Source of the DNA: Balneolales bacterium | GTDB lineage: Bacteria > Bacteroidota > Rhodothermia > Balneolales > Balneolaceae | Length of the DNA: 51,373 nt | Assembly: GCA_030830725.1 (NCBI GenBank) | Contig: JAURMN010000045.1 | Coordinates: 1 to 51,373, forward strand | Direction: 5' to 3' | Shown here: piece after piece, positions 15,688-23,751 of the stretch | Position numbering within the stretch: the stretch's first letter is position 1 | How the letters are laid out: each line of letters begins with the position of its first letter | Notes under the pieces: model-generated | Seen by the model: the letters and a program-made list of their open reading frames with translations, nothing else | Databases searched by the model: none | Told to the model about the DNA's origin: nothing | Made by a program: the position numbers and the translations under genes

Positions 15688-17115
15688 TTATTCAGCGGCT
15701 TCCACTTTGGCCAACCCGTCAAGTGCGGCGATCTGATAAGCTTCGCTAAAGGTCGGGTAATTCAGAATATTCTTGACGAAATATCGAATATCACCATTTA
15801 GAGCCATCACAGCCTGACCGAGGTGGATGAGGTCGGCGGCCTGTTCTCCCACAATATAGATACCAAGAAGTTGTAGGCTTGTTTTATCGAAAATGAGTTT
15901 AAGTAGCCCTTCTTCAGTACGACTGTATTCGGCTTGGGTCACCTGACTGAAGGATGCAAGTCCGATTTCGACCTGGAAACCAAGGCGTCTGGCACCTTCC
16001 TCCGACAGTCCAATACCAGCAATCTCTGGAACGGAGTAAATTCCAAATGGAATGTGGGCATCACCGGGTTCGTCAAGTAACGCAGAATCGAACATGGAAG
16101 AAGCGGCAAGTCTTCCCTGAACAAAGGAAATCGAGGCGAGAGATGGATAGCCGACCACATCTCCGGCAGCAAAAATATGGCTGACCGACGTTCTCATCTC
16201 GTCATTGACCTGGATAAATCCATGTTCGTCGGGATGAATGTGAATGGCCTTCAAATTGAGTGTGTCGGTGTTGGGAAGGTACCCGCCCGCATAGAGGACC
16301 TGGTCGACTTCAAAAATCCGCAGTTGTTCCGTGGCGGTTTTGGATCGGAATCCGACTTCCGTACAGTTTCGAAGCTGATTTTTTTCAATCTTGTCGATCT
16401 GAACCCCATTGAAGATTTGAATAGACTGTTTTTCGAGAATAGTGAGCAATTCTGCACGAACATCTTGATCCAGGAATGGAAGCAACTCGTCCGACTCGTT
16501 TAACAGGGTAACCCGTGTACCCAGAGTGGCAAAAATCGTGGCATATTCAAACGCATTGATGGAACTGCCAACCACAATCATTCGCCGAGGAATGTGACTG
16601 GATTTGAGAAGTGAGGAATAATCTAGCACATTTACGTGATCAATGGTAAATGTGGTTGGATCCGTGGGCCTGCTACCGGTAGCAATAAGGATGTTGGCAG
16701 CAGTAATGCGCTTCTTTTTGCCATCAGGATCGGTGATTTCCAAAGTGTGTTCATCGATAAACGAACCCACACCCCGCACCATCTCTACGTTTTTTCGGTG
16801 GAGATTATCCTTAAGCTTTTGATTTTTGGAATCGAGCACTTCGTTTTTGTAGTGCAATAATTCACGTTTATCGACCCTACTGTAAGGTTTTTTAGGAGAA
16901 TCCGTCGGGAATAGAGCGTTATAACGCATGGCGGCTTTGGCCGCCTCCCGGAGCGCTTTACTGGGGAGGGTCCCCGTGTTTACCCAGGTGCCTCCAAGTT
17001 GTTGAGCATTGGCTTCAATCAGCAGGATTTTCTTTTGATAAGATGCAGATTGAATGGCACAGGAATATCCGGCTGGGCCACTACCAAGGATGGCAATATC
17101 GTAATCGAAGGACAT
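15688..17115 (-). CDS. sthA: Si-specific NAD(P)+ transhydrogenase-like flavoprotein
   Basis: A 475-residue class I pyridine nucleotide-disulfide oxidoreductase-fold protein, most like soluble transhydrogenase SthA/UdhA, which passes hydride between NADPH and NAD+. FAD motif ILGSGPAGYSCA is at the N-terminus, the NAD-binding motif VVGSSINAFEYA is central, and the FAD/ribityl block IFAAGDVVGYPSLAS and dimerisation domain follow. The redox site reads GGTWVNTGTLPSKAL: both cysteines found in lipoamide dehydrogenase and the single one in E. coli SthA are gone. Disulfide chemistry is therefore excluded and hydride transfer favoured. I chose the ATG at 17115; a TTG at 17145 would add ten residues. 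The divergent sodA suggests oxidative-stress context. Confidence 0.88.
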   Translation of the reverse strand: MSFDYDIAILGSGPAGYSCAIQSASYQKKILLIEANAQQLGGTWVNTGTLPSKALREAAKAAMRYNALFPTDSPKKPYSRVDKRELLHYKNEVLDSKNQKLKDNLHRKNVEMVRGVGSFIDEHTLEITDPDGKKKRITAANILIATGSRPTDPTTFTIDHVNVLDYSSLLKSSHIPRRMIVVGSSINAFEYATIFATLGTRVTLLNESDELLPFLDQDVRAELLTILEKQSIQIFNGVQIDKIEKNQLRNCTEVGFRSKTATEQLRIFEVDQVLYAGGYLPNTDTLNLKAIHIHPDEHGFIQVNDEMRTSVSHIFAAGDVVGYPSLASISFVQGRLAASSMFDSALLDEPGDAHIPFGIYSVPEIAGIGLSEEGARRLGFQVEIGLASFSQVTQAEYSRTEEGLLKLIFDKTSLQLLGIYIVGEQAADLIHLGQAVMALNGDIRYFVKNILNYPTFSEAYQIAALDGLAKVEAAE

Positions 17116-17307
17116 AAAATTAAAACTGGGTTGTTGGGTGCTCAAATATACGGGAACGCAGGAAGATTGGCATTGGTTTTTTTATCTTAGGAATCTGTCA
17201 AAGTGAGATCCTTAGGCGCAGTTTAAATCCGGTGTATTGGGGTTGGGCGTCCACCGGATCTGATTTGATGATGTACACAGGAGATATTAACAGAAACAGA
17301 TACGAAT

Positions 17308-17916
17308 ATGGCTTACTCGCTTCCTTCCCTTCCCTATGCATATGATGCATTAGAGCCTCATATAGATGCTAGAACTATGGAAATTCACCATACCAAGCAT
17401 CATCAGGCGTACACCACCAATTTAAATGTGGCATTAGAAGGCCATGAGATGATGGACAAACCAATTGAAGAGGTGTTGTCTGCACTATCCTCACTTCCAG
17501 AGGCTGTTCGTCAGGCAGTAATCAATAATGGTGGTGGATTTGCGAACCATAACTTGTTTTGGGCCGTTCTTTCCCCTAATGGCGGAGGCTCTCCTGCTGG
17601 TACCCTTGCGGAAGCGATCGATTCTACATTTGGGTCTTTTGATACATTCAAAGAGCAGTTTAATAAGGCTGCAGCCACTCGGTTTGGATCCGGATGGGCC
17701 TGGTTGGTTGTGGATGGAAACGGAAAATTATCCGTTATCTCAACTGCGAATCAAGATAGTCCCTACATGACAGGATTGACTCCTTTGCTGGGTCTGGATG
17801 TATGGGAGCATGCCTATTACCTCCATTATCAGAATCGCCGTCCAGATTACATTGGCGCTTTCTGGAATGTGGTGAATTGGGACCAAGTGCAGAAAAACTT
17901 CGACGCTACTAAATAA
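17308..17916 (+). CDS. sodA: Superoxide dismutase, Mn/Fe family (Mn type)
   Basis: A 202-residue Fe/Mn superoxide dismutase, normal length, no signal peptide, so cytoplasmic. Metal ligands His27 (IHHTKHHQAY), His81 (GGGFANHNLFW), Asp164 and His168 (LGLDVWEHAYYLHYQNRRPDY) are present. Gly at the 77-type position and Gln149 in ANQDSP indicate a manganese or cambialistic enzyme rather than the iron form. It stands alone after a 192-base gap from sthA, which is divergent. No OxyR or SoxR-type operator is recognised. Confidence 0.97.
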   Translation: MAYSLPSLPYAYDALEPHIDARTMEIHHTKHHQAYTTNLNVALEGHEMMDKPIEEVLSALSSLPEAVRQAVINNGGGFANHNLFWAVLSPNGGGSPAGTLAEAIDSTFGSFDTFKEQFNKAAATRFGSGWAWLVVDGNGKLSVISTANQDSPYMTGLTPLLGLDVWEHAYYLHYQNRRPDYIGAFWNVVNWDQVQKNFDATK

Positions 17917-17985
17917 GCGTCTTCTCTAAATCATGGTTTGTGAGGGTCAGGACTCTTTGTCTCTGAAATTGTCTAATTTCAATGA

Positions 17986-18017
17986 CTAAAAAAGTAATGG
18001 TGATTCGCAATTACTTT
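17986..18017 (-). terminator. AT-rich terminator after the GGY-repeat lipoprotein gene
   Basis: AAAGTAAT (17991-17998) and ATTACTTT (18010-18017) form an 8-bp stem with an 11-base loop. Six As at 17988-17993 give a T run on the minus strand. It may also slow plus-strand transcription from sodA. Confidence 0.5.
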
Positions 18018-18050
18018 GAGACCCAAAGAATTGGATCGGACGCTAAATTT

Positions 18051-19016
18051 TTAAGGAGTCTTGACCGTAAACCAAACGTCATATTCCCCTAGTGCGCGGC
18101 GAAGTACCTGTCCTTGACTCTGCGATGAGCGTCTTCGACTTCCGTCATAGTACCCTCCATACCCTCCATATCCTCCGTATCCTCCATATCCTCCGTATCC
18201 TCCATATCCTCCGTATCCTCCGTAACCGCCCATAGCCCCTTGCCGGCGGGTTAAATCTTCTGATGCATCTTCTCTGAAGACAAAATTTGGGGGTTCAATT
18301 GCAAAACCGATCAGAATTTTTCCAGGTTGAAGTTGGAAGGGAATGGTGAGATCTAATGGAATTTTCCATTCAAAACTTACATATCGACTGCTTGTATCGA
18401 CGGCGACCTGAGTACCCTCGGATGTGATCCTTCCCAAATCATACGTACCAAACTGCGCTTTCTGTTTTCCGTCAGATTTTTCTGATACCATCGCCAATTC
18501 ATAAATCTCACGTTCTAGTTCTTTGAGAAGGTCCTGATTCTCTGGATTCTGAATCCAGTCAGGGCTACTTAGAAATTCTTCATAAAAATTGGGATCATCA
18601 CGAAGGAGATTAAAAGCTCCAGCAGGATAGGTGACTCCTCTCGCGCGCTTATTTTCTTCATCGTTACTCAAATAGATTGTAAAGCCACTACGGCTGAGAG
18701 CAGCCTTATAAAAATCAGCTTTGATATCGATAAAAAGGTATAGATGCTGTTGATCCACAGCCGCGTGAAAATTCATCAACTCATCTCGCTGAAGGGTGGT
18801 TTTTTCTAAGTTCCAGTCATTGGAGAGTCCGTCGATCGAATAACCTGGAGCACCATTTACCAGATTTTCTTGATGGAGCAAGAGGGGTTTTTTTGAAGAA
18901 CAGCCTGTGATGAAAAAAAAAGTAATCCAGAAGAAGAGGCTTGATATGAACAACAGACTCGACTGCGCTTTGATTAAGCCAGAGTGATAGAATGGGGAGA
19001 GAGGTTGGAAACGCAT
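18051..19016 (-). CDS. Lipoprotein with CBM9-like domain and C-terminal (GGY)9 repeat
   Basis: About 321 residues from the ATG at 19016 (a GTG at 19076 would add 20). A long hydrophobic stretch ends in FFITGC, a lipobox, so a lipoprotein is likely. The following segment (APGYSIDGLSNDWN, a DQQHLYLFIDIKADF strand, then GFTIYLSND) resembles the beta-sandwich 'DG..dDW' domains related to carbohydrate-binding module 9. That likeness is by eye. Near the C-terminus nine exact GGY triplets are followed by YDGSRRRSSQSQGQ and a final DVWFTVKTP strand. Function is unknown. It is transcribed alone, divergent from brxA. The repeat interrupts two strands that would otherwise join, so it may be a flexible surface loop. 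Confidence 0.75.
   Translation of the reverse strand: MRFQPLSPFYHSGLIKAQSSLLFISSLFFWITFFFITGCSSKKPLLLHQENLVNGAPGYSIDGLSNDWNLEKTTLQRDELMNFHAAVDQQHLYLFIDIKADFYKAALSRSGFTIYLSNDEENKRARGVTYPAGAFNLLRDDPNFYEEFLSSPDWIQNPENQDLLKELEREIYELAMVSEKSDGKQKAQFGTYDLGRITSEGTQVAVDTSSRYVSFEWKIPLDLTIPFQLQPGKILIGFAIEPPNFVFREDASEDLTRRQGAMGGYGGYGGYGGYGGYGGYGGYGGYGGYYDGSRRRSSQSQGQVLRRALGEYDVWFTVKTP
18150..18230 (-). repeat. Nine 9-bp tandem repeats coding for (GGY)9
   Basis: Nine consecutive 9-base units on the plus strand read ATATCCTCC or GTATCCTCC with slight variation. The middle units alternate, giving an 18-bp higher-order period. The frame is kept, each unit coding Gly-Gly-Tyr. Such a tract can change copy number by slippage without breaking the frame. 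Confidence 0.95.
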
Positions 19017-19115
19017 AGGGGGAGTTTTTGTGTTAAGACTGGACTCAAAATCACGAAAAATGGTATCTTTTACCACTAAAAAATCATCACATTAATCCTC
19101 TAAGTTTAGACTAAC

Positions 19116-19562
19116 ATGCAATTTGGATTTGGTATCGGTCCCGACACAACCTGGATGAGAAAAGAGCTCACAGATCTTGGAATCCAAGAATTGACGACTC
19201 CTGAAGAGGTAGATCAGGCCATTCAGGAAAACCAGATAGGAACCATGTTGATGGTAATTAACTCGGTTTGTGGATGCGCAGCCGGGAATGCTCGACCTGG
19301 TGTGGCCATTGCCCTTGAAGCCTCAACTGTGAAACCTGATAAGTTAGTTACCGTTTTTGCCGGACAAGATAAAGAAGCAACAGTTCGAGCTCGCGAATAT
19401 TTTCAGGATTACCCCCCTTCATCACCATCCTTTGCCTACTTTGTGGATGGAGAAGTCAAGGCGATGATTCCTCGCCATCGTATTGAAGGACGTACCCGAG
19501 AAGAAGTGGCTGCTGATTTGAAAATGGTCTTTGAGGGACTTCACAGTACCAAAAATTCTTAA
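19116..19562 (+). CDS. BrxA/BrxB family bacilliredoxin
   Basis: A 148-residue thioredoxin-fold protein of the YphP/YqiW (DUF1094) family. The active site is the CGC motif in INSVCGCAAGNARPG (Cys52, Cys54). Bacilliredoxins remove bacillithiol from S-bacillithiolated proteins, which suggests that the organism makes bacillithiol or a related thiol. That is family knowledge; no bshA-C gene is in the window. Alternatively it acts as a general disulfide isomerase. It is a single gene, divergent from the lipoprotein gene, close to sodA and sthA. Confidence 0.93.
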   Translation: MQFGFGIGPDTTWMRKELTDLGIQELTTPEEVDQAIQENQIGTMLMVINSVCGCAAGNARPGVAIALEASTVKPDKLVTVFAGQDKEATVRAREYFQDYPPSSPSFAYFVDGEVKAMIPRHRIEGRTREEVAADLKMVFEGLHSTKNS

Positions 19563-19651
19563 GTTGTCCTGTTTGATTTACGACTTTGAAGGGTCTCAGT
19601 TCAAACTATTCAGACGGATAGGGCAATTTTCACGATTCGGTTACCGGTCTT

Positions 19652-21253
19652 TTATACGTCTGCTTGTAACTGCTCTTTGGATGAGGCGAGTAATCGCTGA
19701 ATTTCGCTCAAAGATTTCCCCTTTGTTTCGGGTAAAAGTTGCCATAAAATAATTAGGCCAATCAGAGTGAAAATAGCGTATAAGCCATAGGTTTCGGCAT
19801 TTCCGAAGGTGGAAATTTGTACAGGGAACAGGAATTGAACCAGCCAACTAGTGAAGGAGTTGGTAAATCCAATGATGGAGATCGCTACACCCCTGAGTGT
19901 GTTTGGGAATAACTCGGATATCATAACCCACATCACCGGGCCCAATGAAAAGGCAAATGATGCAACAAATCCAAGTATACCAATCAGTACAAAGGCAAGT
20001 TCAATCTGAATCGCTGCTGAGAATAATGCTGCCTCAAACTCCAAACGCTCCTTCTTTGTCAGTAGTGAATCTAGAGCCTCTCTAAAAGCTTTATCTGATG
20101 TAAACTCAATATTGTAGATGGAACCCAATGCTGACGGATCTTCAAATCCAATCTCTTGAACTACATGAGCATCTACCTGATAAGTAGCTCGTTGAAATCC
20201 GGTAGAAATCAACAGTAAACTACATAAGATTCCGATTAGACCAGCCATAAGCAGAGGTTTGCGGCCAACTCTGTCTATAAGGTTAATGGCAACAAATGTA
20301 AAAATGAGATTAATGAAGCCAATGATGACAGCCTGCCCCAGGGAGGCATCTTGCGAGAGGCCGGTTTTTTCAAAAATTAGAGGCGCATAAAAAAAGATGA
20401 CATTGATTCCTGTAATTTGTTGCACGATGCCCAAAATAAGTGCAATGAAAAACGTGACTCGGTAGTGCGCAGAGAATAGTTTTTTAACTTTTAGTCGGAA
20501 GTTTGACGTCTCCGAATTTTCAAACTTTCCTTCGAAGTCGGCAAGAATAGAAGCGTCAAGTATAGGTTCAGGATTAGATTTTGACGTAAATAGATAGGTA
20601 AGTGCCCGCAGTGATTTCTTTTTCTTCCCTCTCAGTTGATACCATCTAGGGCTTTCTGGAATAAAAAATAAAAGAAAGAAAAAGCAGATAGCCGGAAACA
20701 GTTCAATTCCCAGCATCACCCGCCAAAATTCATCTATGGTAAACCACTTCTTATTGCTCAAGATCAGAATCATGTAATTGCTGAAATAGGCTGCTGAAAA
20801 CCCGAGTACGATATTGAGTTGTTGGTAGGAGACCAACCTTCCTCTATGGGAGGATGGTGCAATTTCTGTGATGTAAAGCGGTGCAATGACCAGAGCCGAA
20901 CCAAATGCAATACCGCCCATCATTCTAGCCCCGACTAAAAGCAAATAGGTAGGGGCTATGGCAGATAAAAAGGCCGAAAGCGAGTAGAAGAGTGCGATGA
21001 TCATCATCACCCTTTTTCTACCAAAAAGATCGCTTATTCTTCCCACAAAAAGCATGGAAAACATCGCTGAAAGAGAGGGTGAGCTTACCAGCCAGCCTAC
21101 TTCGAATTCAGATAATCCAAACTGTGGTTTTATAAAACTTAAGACTCCAGATATGACAGAGGCGTCAAAACCAAATAAAAATCCCCCAATGGCTATGATT
21201 AGAGTGCATAGAAGGATCCTTCGGGGTAATGGAACTTCAAACTGTGTAACCAT
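19652..21253 (-). CDS. Sugar-porter family MFS transporter
   Basis: A 533-residue, 12-helix permease of the sugar porter family (XylE/GalP-like). Signatures: GGFLFGFDASVISGVL in TM1, GRISDLFGRKRVM between TM2 and TM3, PLYITEIAPSSHRGRL, FFIPESPRWY before the central loop, QQITGINVIFFYAP in TM7 and LLPETKGKSLSEIQ at the C-terminus. Hexose or pentose-proton symport is expected. The loop between TM9 and TM10 is enlarged by about 70 residues (YQVDAHVVQEIGFEDPS onward), as in some Bacteroidota homologues. It is divergent from the GH16 gene with a 96-base shared control region, so it very probably serves the glucan locus. Confidence 0.93.
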   Translation of the reverse strand: MVTQFEVPLPRRILLCTLIIAIGGFLFGFDASVISGVLSFIKPQFGLSEFEVGWLVSSPSLSAMFSMLFVGRISDLFGRKRVMMIIALFYSLSAFLSAIAPTYLLLVGARMMGGIAFGSALVIAPLYITEIAPSSHRGRLVSYQQLNIVLGFSAAYFSNYMILILSNKKWFTIDEFWRVMLGIELFPAICFFFLLFFIPESPRWYQLRGKKKKSLRALTYLFTSKSNPEPILDASILADFEGKFENSETSNFRLKVKKLFSAHYRVTFFIALILGIVQQITGINVIFFYAPLIFEKTGLSQDASLGQAVIIGFINLIFTFVAINLIDRVGRKPLLMAGLIGILCSLLLISTGFQRATYQVDAHVVQEIGFEDPSALGSIYNIEFTSDKAFREALDSLLTKKERLEFEAALFSAAIQIELAFVLIGILGFVASFAFSLGPVMWVMISELFPNTLRGVAISIIGFTNSFTSWLVQFLFPVQISTFGNAETYGLYAIFTLIGLIILWQLLPETKGKSLSEIQRLLASSKEQLQADV

Positions 21254-21268
21254 AGTGTTATGTTACAC
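21244..21268. promoter_or_regulatory. Inverted repeat over the start of the sugar-porter gene
   Basis: GTGTAAC (21244-21250) and GTTACAC (21262-21268) are exact inverted copies separated by 11 bases. They straddle the start codon of the minus-strand permease (21251-21253). In mRNA they could form a hairpin that hides the start; in DNA they could bind a dimeric regulator. Confidence 0.4.
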
Positions 21269-21308
21269 TTTTCAGAGATCATGAAAAAGTTGGGAGGGAA
21301 GGGGATTT

Positions 21309-21344
21309 TTTGCAAATTAGGCCCATTAATTTTCAAATTTTGCA
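21309..21344. promoter_or_regulatory. Candidate operators (TTTGCA sites) in the GH16/permease divergent promoter
   Basis: TTTGCAAA, itself palindromic, lies at 21309-21316, and TTTGCA of TTTTGCACATAAAT at 21339-21344, 6-41 bases before the GH16 ATG. The same core recurs before lacI and the GH3 gene. A likely regulator is the LacI-family protein of this locus. Confidence 0.45.
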
Positions 21345-21349
21345 CATAA

Positions 21350-22204
21350 ATGAATATTCTTTTTTTTAAACGACACTCTATCCGTTTTACTTTAGCCCTC
21401 TTTGGAGGTTTGATCTTTGTTTCTTGTTCAAATACTCCTGTCACCGAACCCCCTGTTGATGAAGATGGCTACGTGCTCATATGGCAGGATGAGTTTGACT
21501 CCACACAGATCGATCGAAAAAAGTGGGATTTTCAATTTGGAACGGGTACAGAGTATGGATTATATGCCTGGGGAAATAATGAATTGCAGTTTTACACAAA
21601 CCGTTCTGAAAATATCTATCTGGAAAATGGATACTTGGTAATTGAAGCTCGTAAAGAAGACTTCCAAGGCCAGTCTTATACCTCGGCTAGAATCTTAACA
21701 AAGGGACTTGAAAGCTGGACATATGGAAAATTTGAGGCCTCAATCAAACTTCCTAAAACGAAGGGAATATGGCCTGCTTTCTGGATGTTGCCGGAAGAAA
21801 ACGCATATGGTGGTTGGCCTGCCAGTGGTGAAATTGACATTATGGAATTGTTAGGCCACATTCCTCAAACTGCATATGGAACGGTTCATTTCGGGAATAG
21901 TGTATCCGATAGAAATTATATAACGGGTGAGAATACTCTTCAAAGTGGAACCTTCGCCGATGATTTTCACCTATTTACGGTTGAATGGGAAGCCGACCAA
22001 ATCCGATGGAAAATTGATGGAGAACAATATCATGTTGTGTCGAAATCGCAAGTATCACCCTATAATTGGCCATTTGATCAACCCTTCTATCTTCTCCTTA
22101 ATGTTGCTGTAGGTGGAAATTGGCCTGGAAACCCAGATCAAACCACACTATTCCCACAGCGTATGGTCGTGGACTATGTGCGTGTCTATAAAAAGGCCGA
22201 ATAA
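21350..22204 (+). CDS. GH16 family beta-glucanase lipoprotein (laminarinase-like)
   Basis: A 284-residue protein. The signal peptide ends in LIFVSC with probable lipid Cys26, then a short Pro/acidic linker and one GH16 jelly-roll domain (about 42-282). The catalytic motif ExDxxE is complete in GEIDIMELLG (Glu161 nucleophile, Asp163, Glu166 acid/base). WPAFWMLP and GGWPASG, with NVAVGGNWPG near the end, are typical of endo-beta-1,3-glucanases (laminarinases). It should cut beta-1,3-glucan at the cell surface or in the periplasm. It heads a plus-strand set: GH16, GluP-like permease (44-base gap), LacI and GH3. Confidence 0.94.
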   Translation: MNILFFKRHSIRFTLALFGGLIFVSCSNTPVTEPPVDEDGYVLIWQDEFDSTQIDRKKWDFQFGTGTEYGLYAWGNNELQFYTNRSENIYLENGYLVIEARKEDFQGQSYTSARILTKGLESWTYGKFEASIKLPKTKGIWPAFWMLPEENAYGGWPASGEIDIMELLGHIPQTAYGTVHFGNSVSDRNYITGENTLQSGTFADDFHLFTVEWEADQIRWKIDGEQYHVVSKSQVSPYNWPFDQPFYLLLNVAVGGNWPGNPDQTTLFPQRMVVDYVRVYKKAE

Positions 22205-22248
22205 TACTATTAATACCTGCCTAACCTCTCATTAAACTTTCCTGCAAA

Positions 22249-23592
22249 ATGAATACAGAAGCGTCTGCCACAAGTTCACGTTCACTCACATTCTCACACT
22301 ACGTGGTACCTTTGACCGTCGTTACCACTCTATTTTTTATGTGGGGATTTATCACAGTTCTTGTTGATGCACTTGTACCCAGGTTACGAGACGTCTTAGA
22401 GCTAAGTTATTTTGAAGCTGCTCTTGTTCAATTCGCCTTTTTTACCGCTTATTTTGTTTTTTCTATTCCTAGTGGAGGATTGATTGCGAAGATTGGATAT
22501 AAGAAAGGAGTGGTGACCGGATTGATCACAATGGGGATTGGGTGTCTGCTTTTTTATCCTGCGGCATCATTTCGAGTATTTCCAATCTTTTTGCTCGCTA
22601 TGTTTGTGTTGGCCGCTGGGATCACCACACTTCAAGTTGCCGCAAATCCATATATCGCAGCATTGGGCCCAGCCTCAACTGCTGCCAGCCGATTAAATTT
22701 ATCTCAAGCATTTAACTCCCTTGGCACAACAATCGCTCCCTTAGTAAGTGCCGCTTTTATATTGAGTTCGACCGTGCTTTCAAGTGCTGAAGTAGAGGTA
22801 TTATCTGAGTCTGAACGGCAACTTTATTATCTGTCGGAAGCTTCGGCTGTTCAGGGACCTTTTGTGTGGTTGGCAGGGGCTTTATTCCTCTTAGCTGGCG
22901 TATTTGCACTTTTTAAACTACCAAAGATTTTGGAAGGAGACTCTGATAAAGGGGGGACGTATCGTGAAGCCCTTCGGCATAAACATCTGATCTTTGGAGC
23001 CCTTGCCATTTTCGTTTATGTGGGTGCAGAAGTATCCATTGGAAGTTACTTAGTCAATTATTTCTTATCGCTTGATATCCAGACACTGGTGCTAGAGAGC
23101 TCGATCATGGCTTCCATTGCCGGGTTTTTGTCGGGCTCTGATCTGAATTCCCTGAATCCTTCTCGCTTGGCTGGAACCTTTGTTTTCTTTTATTGGGGAG
23201 GTGCCATGGTGGGAAGGTTTATAGGATCAGGCTTGCAGTTACGTGTTTCACCACATAAACTGTTGGCATATTATGCCCTTGTCAATGTGGTATTGCTCTT
23301 TTTTACGATGATCACGACATCTTATACCGCTTTTTGGACTGTATTATGTATTGGGTTATTTAACTCCATCATGTTCCCAACGATCTTCACTCTTGCAATT
23401 GATGGTTTACGAAATCTTACGGCTCAGGGATCTGGAATTCTTTGTACAGCCATTGTGGGAGGTGCAATCATTCCTCCGATCTATGGATTCATGGCGGATT
23501 CATTTTCATTAAGTCTCGCATTTATTGTACCCCTACTTTGCTATCTATACATCGTCTGGTATGGTCGGGTTGGGTCTCAGCTTAAGTCATAA
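22249..23592 (+). CDS. FucP/GluP family sugar MFS transporter
   Basis: A 447-residue, 12-helix permease of the fucose/glucose-galactose symporter group. Signatures: TTLFFMWGFITVLVDALVP in TM1, FFTAYFVFSIPSGGLIAKIG in TM2 and AAGITTLQVAANPYIAALGP in TM4. It is unrelated in subfamily to the sugar porter at the left of the locus, so the locus has two hexose importers. Given the GH16 and GH3 enzymes, glucose is the likely substrate (inference). An insertion of about 35 residues lies between TM5 and TM6. The ATG overlaps a TGCAAAATG sequence, a weak version of the TTTGCA element. It is co-directional with GH16, 44 bases downstream, probably the same operon. Confidence 0.92.
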   Translation: MNTEASATSSRSLTFSHYVVPLTVVTTLFFMWGFITVLVDALVPRLRDVLELSYFEAALVQFAFFTAYFVFSIPSGGLIAKIGYKKGVVTGLITMGIGCLLFYPAASFRVFPIFLLAMFVLAAGITTLQVAANPYIAALGPASTAASRLNLSQAFNSLGTTIAPLVSAAFILSSTVLSSAEVEVLSESERQLYYLSEASAVQGPFVWLAGALFLLAGVFALFKLPKILEGDSDKGGTYREALRHKHLIFGALAIFVYVGAEVSIGSYLVNYFLSLDIQTLVLESSIMASIAGFLSGSDLNSLNPSRLAGTFVFFYWGGAMVGRFIGSGLQLRVSPHKLLAYYALVNVVLLFFTMITTSYTAFWTVLCIGLFNSIMFPTIFTLAIDGLRNLTAQGSGILCTAIVGGAIIPPIYGFMADSFSLSLAFIVPLLCYLYIVWYGRVGSQLKS

Positions 23593-23632
23593 GTAGACGC
23601 ATACTCTTTTTAGCATGCGATAGTGGCATATG

Positions 23633-23647
23633 TGCAAAAAATTTGCA
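23633..23647. promoter_or_regulatory. Palindromic TTTGCA operator candidate upstream of lacI-type gene
   Basis: TGCAAA-AAA-TTTGCA is a perfect 6-bp inverted repeat with a 3-base centre, 105 bases upstream of the regulator ATG and continuing into TAAATTC. It shares its core with sites before the GH16 and GH3 genes. Confidence 0.5.
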
Positions 23648-23659
23648 TAAATTCTCCAC

Positions 23660-23687
23660 GACTAAATACCAGTCTAGACATTTAGTC
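23660..23687. promoter_or_regulatory. Nested palindromes upstream of the LacI gene
   Basis: GACTAAAT (23660-23667) and ATTTAGTC (23680-23687) are perfect 8-bp inverted repeats. Between them lies GTCTAGAC (23672-23679), a perfect 8-bp palindrome. The set ends 64 bases before the LacI ATG and may be an autoregulatory or promoter-overlapping site. Confidence 0.45.
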
Positions 23688-23751
23688 TAACAGGGTGAAA
23701 CCCGTATTTCATCATGATTCATAACTAAACCATGTGTAAGAAGTCATATTT

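Noticed and set aside
18150..18230. Short regular repeats that could suggest a CRISPR array
   Set aside because: Units are 9 bp without spacers and keep an open frame coding GGY; it is a coding tandem repeat.
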